Positions 49,077 through 57,791 of a stretch of DNA of 59,926 nt are shown piece after piece. The stretch lies in assembly GCA_001940705.1 (NCBI GenBank), contig MEHG01000003.1:1-59926 (forward strand). The letters run 5' to 3'. Origin of the DNA: Candidatus Thorarchaeota archaeon AB_25. Lineage in GTDB: Archaea; Asgardarchaeota; Thorarchaeia; Thorarchaeales; Thorarchaeaceae. Under the pieces are notes generated by a model. The model worked only from the letters and a program-made list of their open reading frames with translations. It was not told where the DNA came from and searched no databases. Each line of letters begins with the position of its first letter. Within the stretch, counting starts at the first letter, position 1. The position numbers and the translations under genes were made by a program.

Positions 49077-50994
49077 GCTGACTGAAGACGATAGGTATAG
49101 AAAACTGGACCTAATGGTTGGTCTTGAACTACACCAACAACTGAACACTCAGCGCAAGCTATTCTGTCATTGTCCAACCGTAATCCGTGATGAGGAACCA
49201 GACGGAAATTTTGTTCGAAGATTACGTCCAACCCAGAGTGAGATGGGTGAAATCGATCCTGCAGCCCTCTTTGAATTTCAGAGGAAAAAGCGATTTTGTT
49301 ACGAGTATTACAATGACACTACATGTTTAGTAGAAGCTGATGAGGAACCTCCTCACGATCTTTGTGAAGAGGCTATAGATATTTGTTTGACAATGGCAAC
49401 ATTTCTCAAATCAAGACCAGTTGATGAAATACATCCAATGCGGAAGATTGTGATTGATGGATCTAACACTACAGGATTTCAGCGTACAACAATTATTGCC
49501 AATGGTGGAGAGGTTTTCGTAGGGGAGAAGAAAATAGGGATACAGACCATCTGTCTTGAGGAAGATGCTGCAAGAAAGATTGCTGATGATGACAAGAACA
49601 ACATGAGAGTATACAGACTCGACCGTCTTGGTATTCCACTGATTGAAGTTGCTACCGACCCTGATATACGAACCCCTGAGGAGGCACAGGAGGTAGCCCT
49701 CGCACTAGGACTACTCTTGAGATCGACAGGCAATGTCAAGCGAGGTCTCGGAACGATTCGTCAAGACGTCAATGTATCAATTAAAGGTGGAGCCATCATA
49801 GAGATCAAAGGGTTTCAACAGCTTGACATGTTATCGACACTTGTTGAACTTGAAGCTCAACGACAAGAGAAACTGCTTGAAATTCGGGACACCCTGAAGG
49901 ACCGTGGAATCTCCCCCAAACATCTCAAATCGAAATTGGTTGACATAACTGACATTTTCACAAAAAGTGAATCAAAAGTCATCAAAAAGGCGGTAAAATC
50001 TGGCGGAGTTGTCTATGCTGTAAGGCTCCCAGGTTTTGCAAACCTTGTTGGTACTGAAGTTCAACCAAATCGCCGACTTGGAACTGAATTTTCTGATTAT
50101 GCTAAGTTCTGGGGTGGAGTTGAAGGAATATTCCATACCGATGAACTACCTAAGTATGGAATCACAGATATTGATGTTTCAAAGATACGAAAATTGGTCA
50201 ATGCCGACGAACGAGATGCAGTTGTACTTGTTGCCTCTTCGAAAGAAAAATGCAAAGATGCACTGGATGCCGTAGTCAATAGAGCCAAAGTAGCAGTAGA
50301 AGGAGTCCCTGCAGAAACCCGAACACCGCTTCCGGACGGTACATCAAAATACGCACGACCTAGGCCCGGTTCATCTCGTATGTATCCTGAAACTGATGTG
50401 AGACCGGTCAAAGTCACGGAATCACGTCTGAAGAAAATCAAGAAGAATATGCCTGAAACTATTGAGAATCGTGAGAAACGGTTCATCAAAGAGTATGACC
50501 TAAGCCCAGATCTTGCCTACCAAATCACTCGTTCTCAAAAACTTGACCTCTTTGAACAGATAATCAAGGAAACCAATGTTTCTCCAACACTAGTTGCTGC
50601 AACCCTTGAAAATACGATAGTCAGTCTTCATCGAGACCAGATTCCTACTGAGAATCTTGATGATCACCACTTTCTTGAGATGTTCAAATCAATCGCCATG
50701 AAAGTGATAACATCTGAAGCCATACCCACAATTCTGACATATTTCGCTAAACAACCAAAATCGAGTATTGAGATGGTTATAGAATCGACTGGTTTAGGAA
50801 TGGCAACAAGCGGTGAAGTTGAAGATATCATCAAGAAGATAGTATCAGAACGAGAAGACTTCATACGAGAACAAGGAGAACGGTCAGTAGGAGGACTCAT
50901 GGGTATAGCCATGAAAGAGCTCAGTGGTAAGGCTGATGGCAAGACAGTCAAGGAACTTCTCACAAAAGAGGTTCAAGAGCTTCTCAAATCATAA
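49051..50994 (+). CDS. gatE: Glutamyl-tRNA(Gln) amidotransferase subunit E
   Basis: About 647 residues. GatB/E signature MVGLELHQQLNTQRKLFCHC, DGSNTTGFQRTTIIANGG, RLDRLGIPLIEVATDPDI, GTIRQDVNVSIKGGA and the GatE-specific AspRS-like insert (ISPKHLKSKLVDITDIF to about 420), with the C-terminal Yqey-like tail. Start ATG at 49051, inside gatD. Makes Gln-tRNA(Gln) in the cytoplasm with GatD. Confidence 0.96.
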   Translation: MSKALEGTELTEDDRYRKLDLMVGLELHQQLNTQRKLFCHCPTVIRDEEPDGNFVRRLRPTQSEMGEIDPAALFEFQRKKRFCYEYYNDTTCLVEADEEPPHDLCEEAIDICLTMATFLKSRPVDEIHPMRKIVIDGSNTTGFQRTTIIANGGEVFVGEKKIGIQTICLEEDAARKIADDDKNNMRVYRLDRLGIPLIEVATDPDIRTPEEAQEVALALGLLLRSTGNVKRGLGTIRQDVNVSIKGGAIIEIKGFQQLDMLSTLVELEAQRQEKLLEIRDTLKDRGISPKHLKSKLVDITDIFTKSESKVIKKAVKSGGVVYAVRLPGFANLVGTEVQPNRRLGTEFSDYAKFWGGVEGIFHTDELPKYGITDIDVSKIRKLVNADERDAVVLVASSKEKCKDALDAVVNRAKVAVEGVPAETRTPLPDGTSKYARPRPGSSRMYPETDVRPVKVTESRLKKIKKNMPETIENREKRFIKEYDLSPDLAYQITRSQKLDLFEQIIKETNVSPTLVAATLENTIVSLHRDQIPTENLDDHHFLEMFKSIAMKVITSEAIPTILTYFAKQPKSSIEMVIESTGLGMATSGEVEDIIKKIVSEREDFIREQGERSVGGLMGIAMKELSGKADGKTVKELLTKEVQELLKS

Positions 50995-51095
50995 AACCAA
51001 AGGTTAACTTCTAATAGACCAGCTCAGCGTGTGCCTCTACGTGATACGTGCCGCAATGAGGACTTGGAAAGCAACAGTTCTGAAATAATCAATTT

Positions 51096-52760
51096 CTACC
51101 TGTCCGCATAGACATCTTCATACTCTATCCGGATGAGCTTCTTGTCAATCTTTCCTACACTTGTTTTTGGGATAGTTTCCACAAACAAAACATCGTCGGG
51201 AAGCTGCCACTTGGCAAATCTCTTGGCAAGATGTTCCAAGATTTCCTTCTTATCCACCTTTGTCTTGAATTCATCCCGCAAAACTACCAGAGCTAGCGGT
51301 CGTTCTTCCCATTTGGGATGAGCAAGACCAACAACCGCCGCTTCAAAAACTGCGGGATGATTGACTATCTCGTTTTCCATATCCACTGAAGAAATCCATT
51401 CTCCGCCGCTTTTGATCAAGTCCTTTGTTCGGTCCGTGAGCTTTAGGTACCCTTCAGAATCAATGGCTCCTACATCTCCGGTTCTGAAGTATCCATCTTT
51501 GGTGAACTGGTCCTCGGAACCTGGGGCATCATGATATTTTCCCAGAACCCACGGGCCTCGGAGAAGTATCTCTCCAACCGTTTCGCCGTCATGAGGAAGC
51601 TCCTTACCACTTGAATCTACAATCTTGACATCGAGCCCCACCATGATGTATCCCTGTTTCTTCTTTTGTTCCCACCTCTCTTCCTCTGAGAGCTCCTTGT
51701 TCAGCCAAGGTTTGGGCAGGTTTAGGGTGACAATAGCCTGAGCTTCAGTAGAACCATAGGTATGAACTATTTCCGTCTTGGTCGTATCCCAGAAACTTTT
51801 CATCATCGATAAGGGTGGCTCAGAGCCTCCACAGAGAAAACGTAGTCCGGTCAAATCTGGACTAGGGTCCATCTTCAGAAGATGGTTGAGTATTGCCCTC
51901 AAGATGGAAGGCACCCCTGCAGACAGTGTTACCTTTTCCTGAACCAGAATCTTGATGATTTTATCAATGCCCTCCAAACTGTACTTACCGGGTAAGACCA
52001 GTTTAGCACCAGTCATTGTGGCCGAATAGGGTGTACCCCATCCCAGGACATGAAACATAGGAACAATCTGGAATACGCAGTCCATCACGGAAATCTTGGC
52101 ATTGAGAGCATACATCATGGCTTGGAGGTACACATCCCGATGGGAATAATAGACCCCCTTTGGTTTTCCCGTGGTGCCGGAGGTATAACAAGCACTAGAA
52201 GCGCAGGTTTCGTCCAGGTTGGGCCATTCGTATGCTGGTGCTGCCTTACTTAGGCAATCTTCGTAACTATGGATTGGCTCCAGTTTTGTTTCCATATCTC
52301 CCAGTTTCTTATCGGTGAGGATCACGTAGCCCTGAACGGTTTCGCACATGGGCGCGATAGCTTCAACAATATGAAGCAGATCGTCATCCACAAAGATGAA
52401 TCTTATTCCCGCATGATTCACCACATAGCTCAATTCTTGTGATGTAAAACGTGGATTCATGAGAACCATAACAGCACCGCTGCCAGGGATGCCAAAGTAC
52501 ATCTCGTGGTTCCTGTAAGAATTGGATGCCAAGACCCCAATCCTGTCCCCAACCATCACTCCAAGAGAGGTCAGAGAACTAGCCAAACGCTGCACTCGTT
52601 CGTATGCGTCATTGTAAGTGTAGCGAAACATTTTTCCGTCCTGTTTTCTGCTGACGATTTCTTGCCTACCGAAATTTCTTGCAGCATGTTTGATGATGTT
52701 GATTATATTCAACTGGGAGCTATTCTGTGACGTGGCAGGAAACCCCTTGATAATATCCAT
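51096..52760 (-). CDS. Medium/long-chain fatty acid-CoA ligase (AMP-forming)
   Basis: About 554 residues, ANL superfamily. P-loop [17 protein letters not shown] near 191-207, [22 protein letters not shown], the YFRTGDVG motif and the hinge [13 protein letters not shown] with [12 protein letters not shown] near the C-terminus with the catalytic lysine. Activates an acyl or aryl acid to the CoA ester. I chose the ATG at 52758-52760 because GGAGG stands 6 bases before it; an ATG at 52802 would add 14 residues. A CGACC-N10-GGTCG inverted repeat lies around its TATA element. Confidence 0.92.
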   Translation of the reverse strand: MDIIKGFPATSQNSSQLNIINIIKHAARNFGRQEIVSRKQDGKMFRYTYNDAYERVQRLASSLTSLGVMVGDRIGVLASNSYRNHEMYFGIPGSGAVMVLMNPRFTSQELSYVVNHAGIRFIFVDDDLLHIVEAIAPMCETVQGYVILTDKKLGDMETKLEPIHSYEDCLSKAAPAYEWPNLDETCASSACYTSGTTGKPKGVYYSHRDVYLQAMMYALNAKISVMDCVFQIVPMFHVLGWGTPYSATMTGAKLVLPGKYSLEGIDKIIKILVQEKVTLSAGVPSILRAILNHLLKMDPSPDLTGLRFLCGGSEPPLSMMKSFWDTTKTEIVHTYGSTEAQAIVTLNLPKPWLNKELSEEERWEQKKKQGYIMVGLDVKIVDSSGKELPHDGETVGEILLRGPWVLGKYHDAPGSEDQFTKDGYFRTGDVGAIDSEGYLKLTDRTKDLIKSGGEWISSVDMENEIVNHPAVFEAAVVGLAHPKWEERPLALVVLRDEFKTKVDKKEILEHLAKRFAKWQLPDDVLFVETIPKTSVGKIDKKLIRIEYEDVYADR

Positions 52761-52807
52761 AGTCGTCCTCCTCTCTTGATAGACACTGGCGATTGTGCTC
52801 ATAATAG

Positions 52808-52827
52808 CGACCTATAATATTTGGTCG
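52808..52827. promoter_or_regulatory. Inverted repeat around a TATA element upstream of acyl-CoA ligase
   Basis: CGACC (52808-52812) and GGTCG (52823-52827) flank TATAATATTT. It lies 48-67 bases before the ligase start, in promoter position. A bound regulator would cover TBP's site. Confidence 0.4.
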
Positions 52828-53004
52828 GGAAATATATCACAGACCCCTCGACTAGTCTGGACGTTATTTCTGACATTGGTCAACAATCACATTTATGGCT
52901 CCTTCCTTTAATATAACTCAGCTATGGAGCCTTAAATCAAGGATAAGGTTAATTAGAGGAACCCAGTGTGCTCCCTTGCCAGACTTCACTACGAGTATAA
53001 CTCA

Positions 53005-53172
53005 GCCGCAGTGGCCTAGCCTGGTTAGGGCGCGAGACTCATAATCTGACTGGAATTCCCAGTCAAAATTACGGGGTCATAATCTCGGCCCGACCTCTGA
53101 TGAGGCATCTCGAAGTCGTGGGCTCGAAATTTCACTGCATTTTGCAGTGGGACGTGGGTCCCACCTGCGGCA
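53005..53172 (+). tRNA. tRNA-Met (CAT) with two introns (53044-53106 and 53129-53158)
   Basis: Exons 53005-53043, 53107-53128 and 53159-53172 join to 75 nt: acceptor GCCGCAG/CTGCGGC, D stem GCCT/GGGC, anticodon stem CGAGA/TCTCG with loop CTCATAA (anticodon CAT), T arm GTGGG-CTCGAAT-CCCAC; CCA not encoded. Intron 1 (63 bases) is at 37/38 with central helix CTCA/TGAG and bulges TA^A and GC^A. Intron 2 (30 bases) is in the T loop, central helix CTCG/CGTG with a T-T mismatch and a 10-bp inner stem. Elongator Met is preferred; tRNA-Ile2, whose C34 is modified, has the same anticodon. Confidence 0.88.
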
Positions 53173-53343
53173 CTATATTTTCATGCACGCGTTCTCTTCC
53201 CTTTGGTTGATACTTCCATGCAGTTAGTGGGTAGTTTGATATACAATGAGAAAGGTATAGGGTGTGGACTCATGGAATTGAATAGTTCTTATGTGCTGAA
53301 TGATAAACAAAAGTATCATGAAACGTTAATGTGAGGAGATGTC

Positions 53344-54267
53344 ATGAAAGTTAAGGATCTTCGACGTTATATCAGGACTACCGAGAAGATGGTTGTGCCT
53401 GCCAAGGTTGCGTCCACGACCCAAGGTAGTGGGTTCCTTCGCAAGCTGCCGCTCAGACTCCAGCGGTACATCGTCAAAAGAGGGGCGCGCTCCAACCCAT
53501 ACATGAGCTTCATCGTTGAGCCGTACTGTGCGTTCCTTGCCTTTGAGGTCACCGATACTGAAACGGTCGAACGGTTGTTGCCGCCGAACTACAGCTTGTT
53601 CCCTTCAGCAATGTTCAGCAATACTCCCAAGCGACTGTGCGCGATTGTTGGCGCCTTCAACGTTCACACGAGCGTGTTTTGGGGGAGCCGCGTGGAGTTC
53701 TATCTGATTGCTGAGAACTGCGAAACAGGGCTTCTCTCTTGGGTTATCGTTGAGTATGAGAGCAACACGCACAGCTACGACCCGAGCCAAGGCTTCATCG
53801 GTCCCAGTACGTCGCATTCGGTAGTCACGACATCTTATCTCGGAGAGATTATCATTGATGTTACGAGCGCGCAGTCCGACAACAGCCTCGTCTTCGTCGC
53901 CGACTTGAAGAACGGTGTGCTCACGGAACTCGATCAGCGCCTGTGGGTCGAGGGCAATCTCTCAGTCGACTATGGCGGTGAGCTACAGTATTGCACCAAG
54001 CCGTTCAGTCTGGTGTTCGATCCGAAGGAGATGGCGCAGGCGCTGAAACTCCCGCTCGATGATATCTCGCTGTGTACCAACACCTTCGGCGCTGGCGCAC
54101 TGGACCCGATGCCGTTCGAGGCGGCGTGCTTCCCGTATGCGCAGCACTTCGTCACGACGAGTGTCCCGACAGCCACCTCGATGCGGACAGCCGAGGATCT
54201 CGAGCAGGCTGTGAACGAGATTAACGACAAGATGAATACCTCTCAAGATACGAACTGCCAAGAGTGA
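53344..54267 (+). CDS. GC-rich protein of unknown function, probable recent transfer
   Basis: 307 residues. Its codons are far more GC-rich than all neighbours: one 60-base line (54061-54120) is 62% G+C. No motif I can name with confidence; the alpha/beta pattern LLPPNYSLFPSAMF, then FYLIAENCETGLLSWVIVEY and YDPSQGF, loosely recalls acetoacetate decarboxylase-like folds, which is a guess. A GGAGAT ribosome site precedes the ATG. It lies 171 bp after a tRNA gene and before an endonuclease remnant, a setting typical of inserted DNA. Confidence 0.7.
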   Translation: MKVKDLRRYIRTTEKMVVPAKVASTTQGSGFLRKLPLRLQRYIVKRGARSNPYMSFIVEPYCAFLAFEVTDTETVERLLPPNYSLFPSAMFSNTPKRLCAIVGAFNVHTSVFWGSRVEFYLIAENCETGLLSWVIVEYESNTHSYDPSQGFIGPSTSHSVVTTSYLGEIIIDVTSAQSDNSLVFVADLKNGVLTELDQRLWVEGNLSVDYGGELQYCTKPFSLVFDPKEMAQALKLPLDDISLCTNTFGAGALDPMPFEAACFPYAQHFVTTSVPTATSMRTAEDLEQAVNEINDKMNTSQDTNCQE

Positions 54268-54350
54268 ACGATGATTGAACTGTATGGGGGCACCCCAACA
54301 GCATTTGCAAAGTTCTACATAGGGTAGGATTTAGGGGTCTATTGGAATGA

Positions 54351-54533
54351 ATTGTCTGTCTGTATTGCGATGGTGATTATTGGCATGGACCTGCATTTCC
54401 TGAAACCCAAGAAAAAGACAAAATGCAGTCCAAGGAATTAGAGAAACTAGGTCACGTAGTCATTAGATTGTCGGAAACAGATATTGAGAATGGTAACAGA
54501 CCATTGAAGATTTTGGAACTTGTGAAACAGTAA
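54351..54533 (+). pseudogene. C-terminal remnant of a Vsr/DUF559-like endonuclease
   Basis: An open frame of about 60 residues with no start codon that ends at TAA 54531-54533. It reads CLYCDGDYWHGPAFP ... then KMQSKELEKLGHVVIRLSET, the pattern of the C-terminal half of very-short-patch repair/DUF559 endonucleases (DGxYWH, then D/K-rich helix, GxxVIRxxE). The 5' half, with the first catalytic acidic residue, is absent: TGA at 54348-54350 closes the frame. A remnant of a larger gene, in a likely insertion. Confidence 0.55.
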
Positions 54534-54615
54534 ACCACCTGCGGCATCAGCCCACTTTCGGACCAGTTGATTTTTGTCATGACGGGATTATTAGGCATAA
54601 TCTACACTTAACGGC

Positions 54616-54828
54616 ATGAAGAAAGAAAAGTGGAAATTGGTAGGTGGTCGCGTCTATAGATTAGCAGAAGTTTTCGATAACATGTATGACGCGACACTAA
54701 AAGCAAGAGAATTGAAAGAGAACAATCGCGTGTTCCTATCAAAAGTGGACAAAAACCGATGGGCCGTCTACTACAGGCCAAAGGATCCTATAGTTGAATG
54801 CACTCACAAGCACTTCAGTATAGCATAG
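54616..54828 (+). CDS. Small protein, paralogue of 58839-59042, unknown
   Basis: 70 residues. It shares with the other copy the pattern W-(K/Q)-L-V-x-G-x-V-Y-R-L near the start, a helix with A-x-x-L-x-x-N in the middle, and (K/G)-R-W-A-V-Y-(Y/W)-R-P-K near the end. The compact strand-helix-strand form suggests a small binding domain. Function unknown. Confidence 0.65.
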   Translation: MKKEKWKLVGGRVYRLAEVFDNMYDATLKARELKENNRVFLSKVDKNRWAVYYRPKDPIVECTHKHFSIA

Positions 54829-54878
54829 AAAAATCAACCTCTATTGGTGCTTAATAGAGCCCAACCACACATAGAGTC

Positions 54879-55190
54879 ATGACATTCGACCCTCTTCTAA
54901 CGGAAGATGATACTGAAAACAGAAAAATCAGAGTGGAATCCTTGGGTAGAATTGTCAAACAGATTCAACGCCCACACTTTGAGAAACTTATACGCGAGTC
55001 TATCACTTCAGGTGTTGTCGATATCACAGACTGGACAATTGAAGCCGTGAGAGCATTACTCAAAATCTGTGCCGAGGGAACCCTTAGAGTTACTCTAAAA
55101 GATGGTACACGGTATTTCATGCCTGTTAGATATCCAAAAGGCCAGATGCTAGAATCACTCGCTAATGCCATAGTGTCTGGTGATTGGTGA
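54879..55190 (+). CDS. Small hypothetical protein
   Basis: 103 residues. A helical N-terminus (RVESLGRIVKQIQRPHFEKL) is followed by a beta hairpin GTLRVTLKDGTRYFMPVRYP. No family recognised. It lies 63 bp upstream of pgk on the same strand. It may be co-transcribed with pgk. Confidence 0.55.
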   Translation: MTFDPLLTEDDTENRKIRVESLGRIVKQIQRPHFEKLIRESITSGVVDITDWTIEAVRALLKICAEGTLRVTLKDGTRYFMPVRYPKGQMLESLANAIVSGDW

Positions 55191-55253
55191 TTCCATCACT
55201 TCTTCGATAACTTCTTTATTGAGGTCAGTTTCAGTCAAGACTGGAGATAGAGA

Positions 55254-56465
55254 ATGAACCTCACATTCAAAACGCTTGATGATGTAGATCTTGTAGGAAA
55301 ACGAGTACTGATTCGTGTTGACATGAACTGCTCAGTTGATCCTGAAACAAAACAAATCACCGATATTTCTCGGATTGAAGCCATTCAAGAAACGTTGCAA
55401 GAATTGCAACGTAGCAAGGTTGTCTTGATGGCACATCAAGGTCGACCAGGAAGTGATGATTTCATCTCCCTTGAACAACACACAGAAGTTCTGAAAAATC
55501 TCGGATTCAATACAAGTTTTGTTGATGATATCTTTGGACAAAAAGCGAAAGAGGCAATATCCCAGGTCAAGGATGGCGAAATCCTCGTACTTCAGAATGT
55601 TCGCTATTTTGAAGGAGAACTGAAGAAAGCTCCTGCTCTTGAAGTAGCTCAAGAATCCCTTGTTCAAGAACTCTACCCCTTGTTCGATATTTTTGTGAAC
55701 GATGCATTTGGTGCAGCACATCGGTCTCAAGCATCATTGGTAGGATTCACAACCGTATTACCATCTGTAGCAGGAAGATTAGTGGAGAAAGAAATTCGTA
55801 CACTGACTGCAGCCACTGCTACAGAACAGCATCCATGGACCCTCGTGTTAGGTGGAAGCAAAGTTGAAGATAAAGTTAAGATTCTAAGCAGGCTAATGTC
55901 AACAGACAGGGTCGATCATGCAGTTCTTGGAGGGCTTATCGGTACACTGTTTCTAATTGCAGCAGATATGATTCCAGAAACCTACTCGAAACCAATCAAA
56001 GGTTTCGAATCAGCTATAGAAACTGCACGAGAACTCTTGAAAGAATATCCAGATGTGTTAGTTCTTCCAGAAGATGCAGCAGTTGAGCATGATAATACAC
56101 GACATGATTGTAGTTTTAGCGAGATGAATAATGACCCCTTCTTGGATATAGGTCCAGCAACAACTACAAAGTATGTGAAACTCATCACAGAATCTGCTGT
56201 TGTTTTTGCCAACGGACCAATGGGTTACTTTGAGAAAGAAGCGTTTGCAAAGGGCACCTCAGATATACTTGATGCAATTGCAGATTGTAAAGGAATCACT
56301 GTTGTTGGCGGCGGACATATGGGTGCAATGGCAAAGAAGATGTCACTTGACGACCGTATTACTCACATTAGCACTGGTGGTGGTGCTACAATCAATTTCT
56401 TGACAGGTAAGAAACTGGATCTTGTGGTTGCTTTGGAAAGTGCAGCTAAGAGGATGGATGGATAG
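55254..56465 (+). CDS. pgk: Phosphoglycerate kinase
   Basis: 403 residues, standard. RVLIRVDMNCSVDPETK (17-33), DISRIEAI, LMAHQGRPG (58-66), LQNVRYFEGE, VNDAFGAAHRSQAS, TLVLGGSKVEDKV, FANGPMGYFE and the glycine-rich VVGGGHMGAMAKK and STGGGATINFL. It interconverts 3-phosphoglycerate and 1,3-bisphosphoglycerate in glycolysis/gluconeogenesis. The GDT of bacterial pgk (GGGDTxxA) is GGGHMGAMA, an archaeal variant. Start at ATG 55254 with GGAGAT. Confidence 0.97.
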   Translation: MNLTFKTLDDVDLVGKRVLIRVDMNCSVDPETKQITDISRIEAIQETLQELQRSKVVLMAHQGRPGSDDFISLEQHTEVLKNLGFNTSFVDDIFGQKAKEAISQVKDGEILVLQNVRYFEGELKKAPALEVAQESLVQELYPLFDIFVNDAFGAAHRSQASLVGFTTVLPSVAGRLVEKEIRTLTAATATEQHPWTLVLGGSKVEDKVKILSRLMSTDRVDHAVLGGLIGTLFLIAADMIPETYSKPIKGFESAIETARELLKEYPDVLVLPEDAAVEHDNTRHDCSFSEMNNDPFLDIGPATTTKYVKLITESAVVFANGPMGYFEKEAFAKGTSDILDAIADCKGITVVGGGHMGAMAKKMSLDDRITHISTGGGATINFLTGKKLDLVVALESAAKRMDG

Positions 56466-56756
56466 GTGCAGTTCACAGGTGTTCTATATTGGGTTCCATT
56501 CTTCTATGTCCTAATAATCAACATTGCGGCATTTCTAGCTATGTGGCGGGATAAGAGGAAATCTTCTCAACGTGAGTGGAGAGTTGCTGAAGTAACATTG
56601 CATATCTTGGGATTCCTTGGAGGTGCTATTGGAATAATAGGAGGAATGTTTAGGTTTCGCCATAAGACCCAGAAGAAATCCTTTCAAGCTATTGCCATAC
56701 TTGGGCTTGTTGTATCACTGATTATTTACTGGTTTGTTGGTACTCAATATCTTTGA
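56466..56756 (+). CDS. DUF1294 family membrane protein
   Basis: 96 residues from a GTG start directly after the pgk stop. Three hydrophobic segments; FFYVLIINIAAFLAMWRDKR, then WRVAEVTLHILGFLGGAIGI and the GGMFRFRHKTQKKSF motif are the DUF1294 pattern. Function of the family unknown. Confidence 0.82.
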   Translation: MQFTGVLYWVPFFYVLIINIAAFLAMWRDKRKSSQREWRVAEVTLHILGFLGGAIGIIGGMFRFRHKTQKKSFQAIAILGLVVSLIIYWFVGTQYL

Positions 56757-56761
56757 AAATT

Positions 56762-56777
56762 GTATTACAAATAATAT
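56762..56777. repeat. GTATTAC-family palindrome, copy 9 (outlying)
   Basis: GTATTACAAATAATAT in the 38-bp gap between the DUF1294 stop and the convergent tRNA-Thr. The only intergenic family member found beyond 41.2 kb. Confidence 0.4.
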
Positions 56778-56794
56778 TGCTTCAAAGAGAATGG

Positions 56795-56898
56795 AGCCCC
56801 AGGCGCGAATTGAACGCGCGACCTGCTGATTACAAGTCAGCCGCTTTTGCTGCATTTCTAGATATCCAGAAACACTATAGCCTCTAAGCCACTGGGGC
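56795..56898 (-). tRNA. tRNA-Thr (TGT) with D-loop intron (56846-56876)
   Basis: On the minus strand, exons 56898-56877 and 56845-56795 join to 73 nt: acceptor GCCCCAG/CTGGGGC, anticodon stem GCTGA/TCAGC with loop CTTGTAA (anticodon TGT), T arm CGCGC-GTTCAAT-type loop-GCGCG; CCA encoded (56792-56794). The 31-base intron lies next to position 22. Central helix GGCT/AGCA has three pairs and one G-A mismatch, bulges AT^A and AA^A. The junction can shift by up to two bases because AG stands on both sides. Confidence 0.85.
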
Positions 56899-56949
56899 AC
56901 GACCTGCTGGTCACTTTGAATGCATTATAGAGTTTTCGCAGTAGTAACA

Positions 56950-57492
56950 CTACTTGTCATGATAGACGTTATCGATGATAATGGCATAGGCAAGCAACAT
57001 CATTCTGGGTGCCAATGGATCTACAATATGAATCACATATTGATCTTTGAAATTAAACATTGGAGCGAAAATATCTCTCCACTTATCGCCTTTCCTGATT
57101 TCTGCGTAGACCATGTTCTTGTCCTTAGGATGAGTTATCCTGAAATTCCATTTCATGACACCGCCCTGAGCTTTGTAGATCAATCTATCTTCAGGGTCGT
57201 ACATATCTACTGAACCCCTGAACGCAATCATAGGTCTCTTTCCTCTACCAATCAGTTCACCCGTTGGTGCTTTGACATCATAGATTGGGCGCGCACTCAT
57301 CAGTTTCTTATTGATGATACATACAACCGAATCATCAGGATTTCTCAGTTCAATCTCAGCACGCATCGAAATGAGTTTCCTTTTCATCGATCCAATTTTT
57401 TCACCCTGAGGATCGTAAATATCGCCACCACCAAACTTCCACGCTTTCTCATGCAACACATAATACTCAATTGATGGGTCAAAAAGGTCCAT
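56950..57492 (-). CDS. LURP-one-related / tubby-like fold protein
   Basis: 180 residues. KAWKFGGGDIYDPQGEKIG, then a run of beta strands with spaced glycine/asp turns (ELRNPDDSVVCIINKK, RPIYDVKAPTGELIGRG, FRGSVDMYDPEDRLIYKAQG) followed by a C-terminal hydrophobic helix LAPRMMLLAYAII. This 'D.x.DpxGxxig' repeat is the beta-barrel of LURP-one/tubby C-terminal family, best known in eukaryotes and also in prokaryotes. Probably a membrane- or lipid-associated protein; the exact function is unknown. Confidence 0.72.
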   Translation of the reverse strand: MDLFDPSIEYYVLHEKAWKFGGGDIYDPQGEKIGSMKRKLISMRAEIELRNPDDSVVCIINKKLMSARPIYDVKAPTGELIGRGKRPMIAFRGSVDMYDPEDRLIYKAQGGVMKWNFRITHPKDKNMVYAEIRKGDKWRDIFAPMFNFKDQYVIHIVDPLAPRMMLLAYAIIIDNVYHDK

Positions 57493-57639
57493 ACTACATC
57501 ACCTTGTACTTATTCTAGTCATTTTGAAAACAATTAAGAGAAACTGGGTTGGACTCATATCAAGAAAAAGATGAAATTCGGCCTGTTGAAGACTAAATAT
57601 GGTTCGATTTTTCGTCAGTCAAAGACATGTTTATGAGCC

Positions 57640-57699
57640 CCCGTGCCCTGATACCTGATAAGGACCGTATCTTTACGACATGAATCCTTATCACACGGG
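57640..57699 (+). ncRNA. Candidate structured RNA / 5' leader upstream of 57792 gene
   Basis: CCCGTG (57640-57645) pairs with CACGGG (57694-57699) and TGATAAGGA (57656-57664) pairs with TCCTTATCA (57685-57693); a 10-base bulge lies on the 5' side. The 20-base loop can form an inner CGTA/TACG stem. 15 perfect pairs within 60 bases is well beyond its surroundings. It lies 93 bases before the next gene start, so it may be a leader or a small RNA. Confidence 0.45.
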
Positions 57700-57791
57700 T
57701 GTCTTACAAACCCTAATCCTTACGGGAAAAGTAAATTAACACACAAATTTGCCTAGGAAGGCATAGGACGAAATACCAGTAGGTGAAATAA

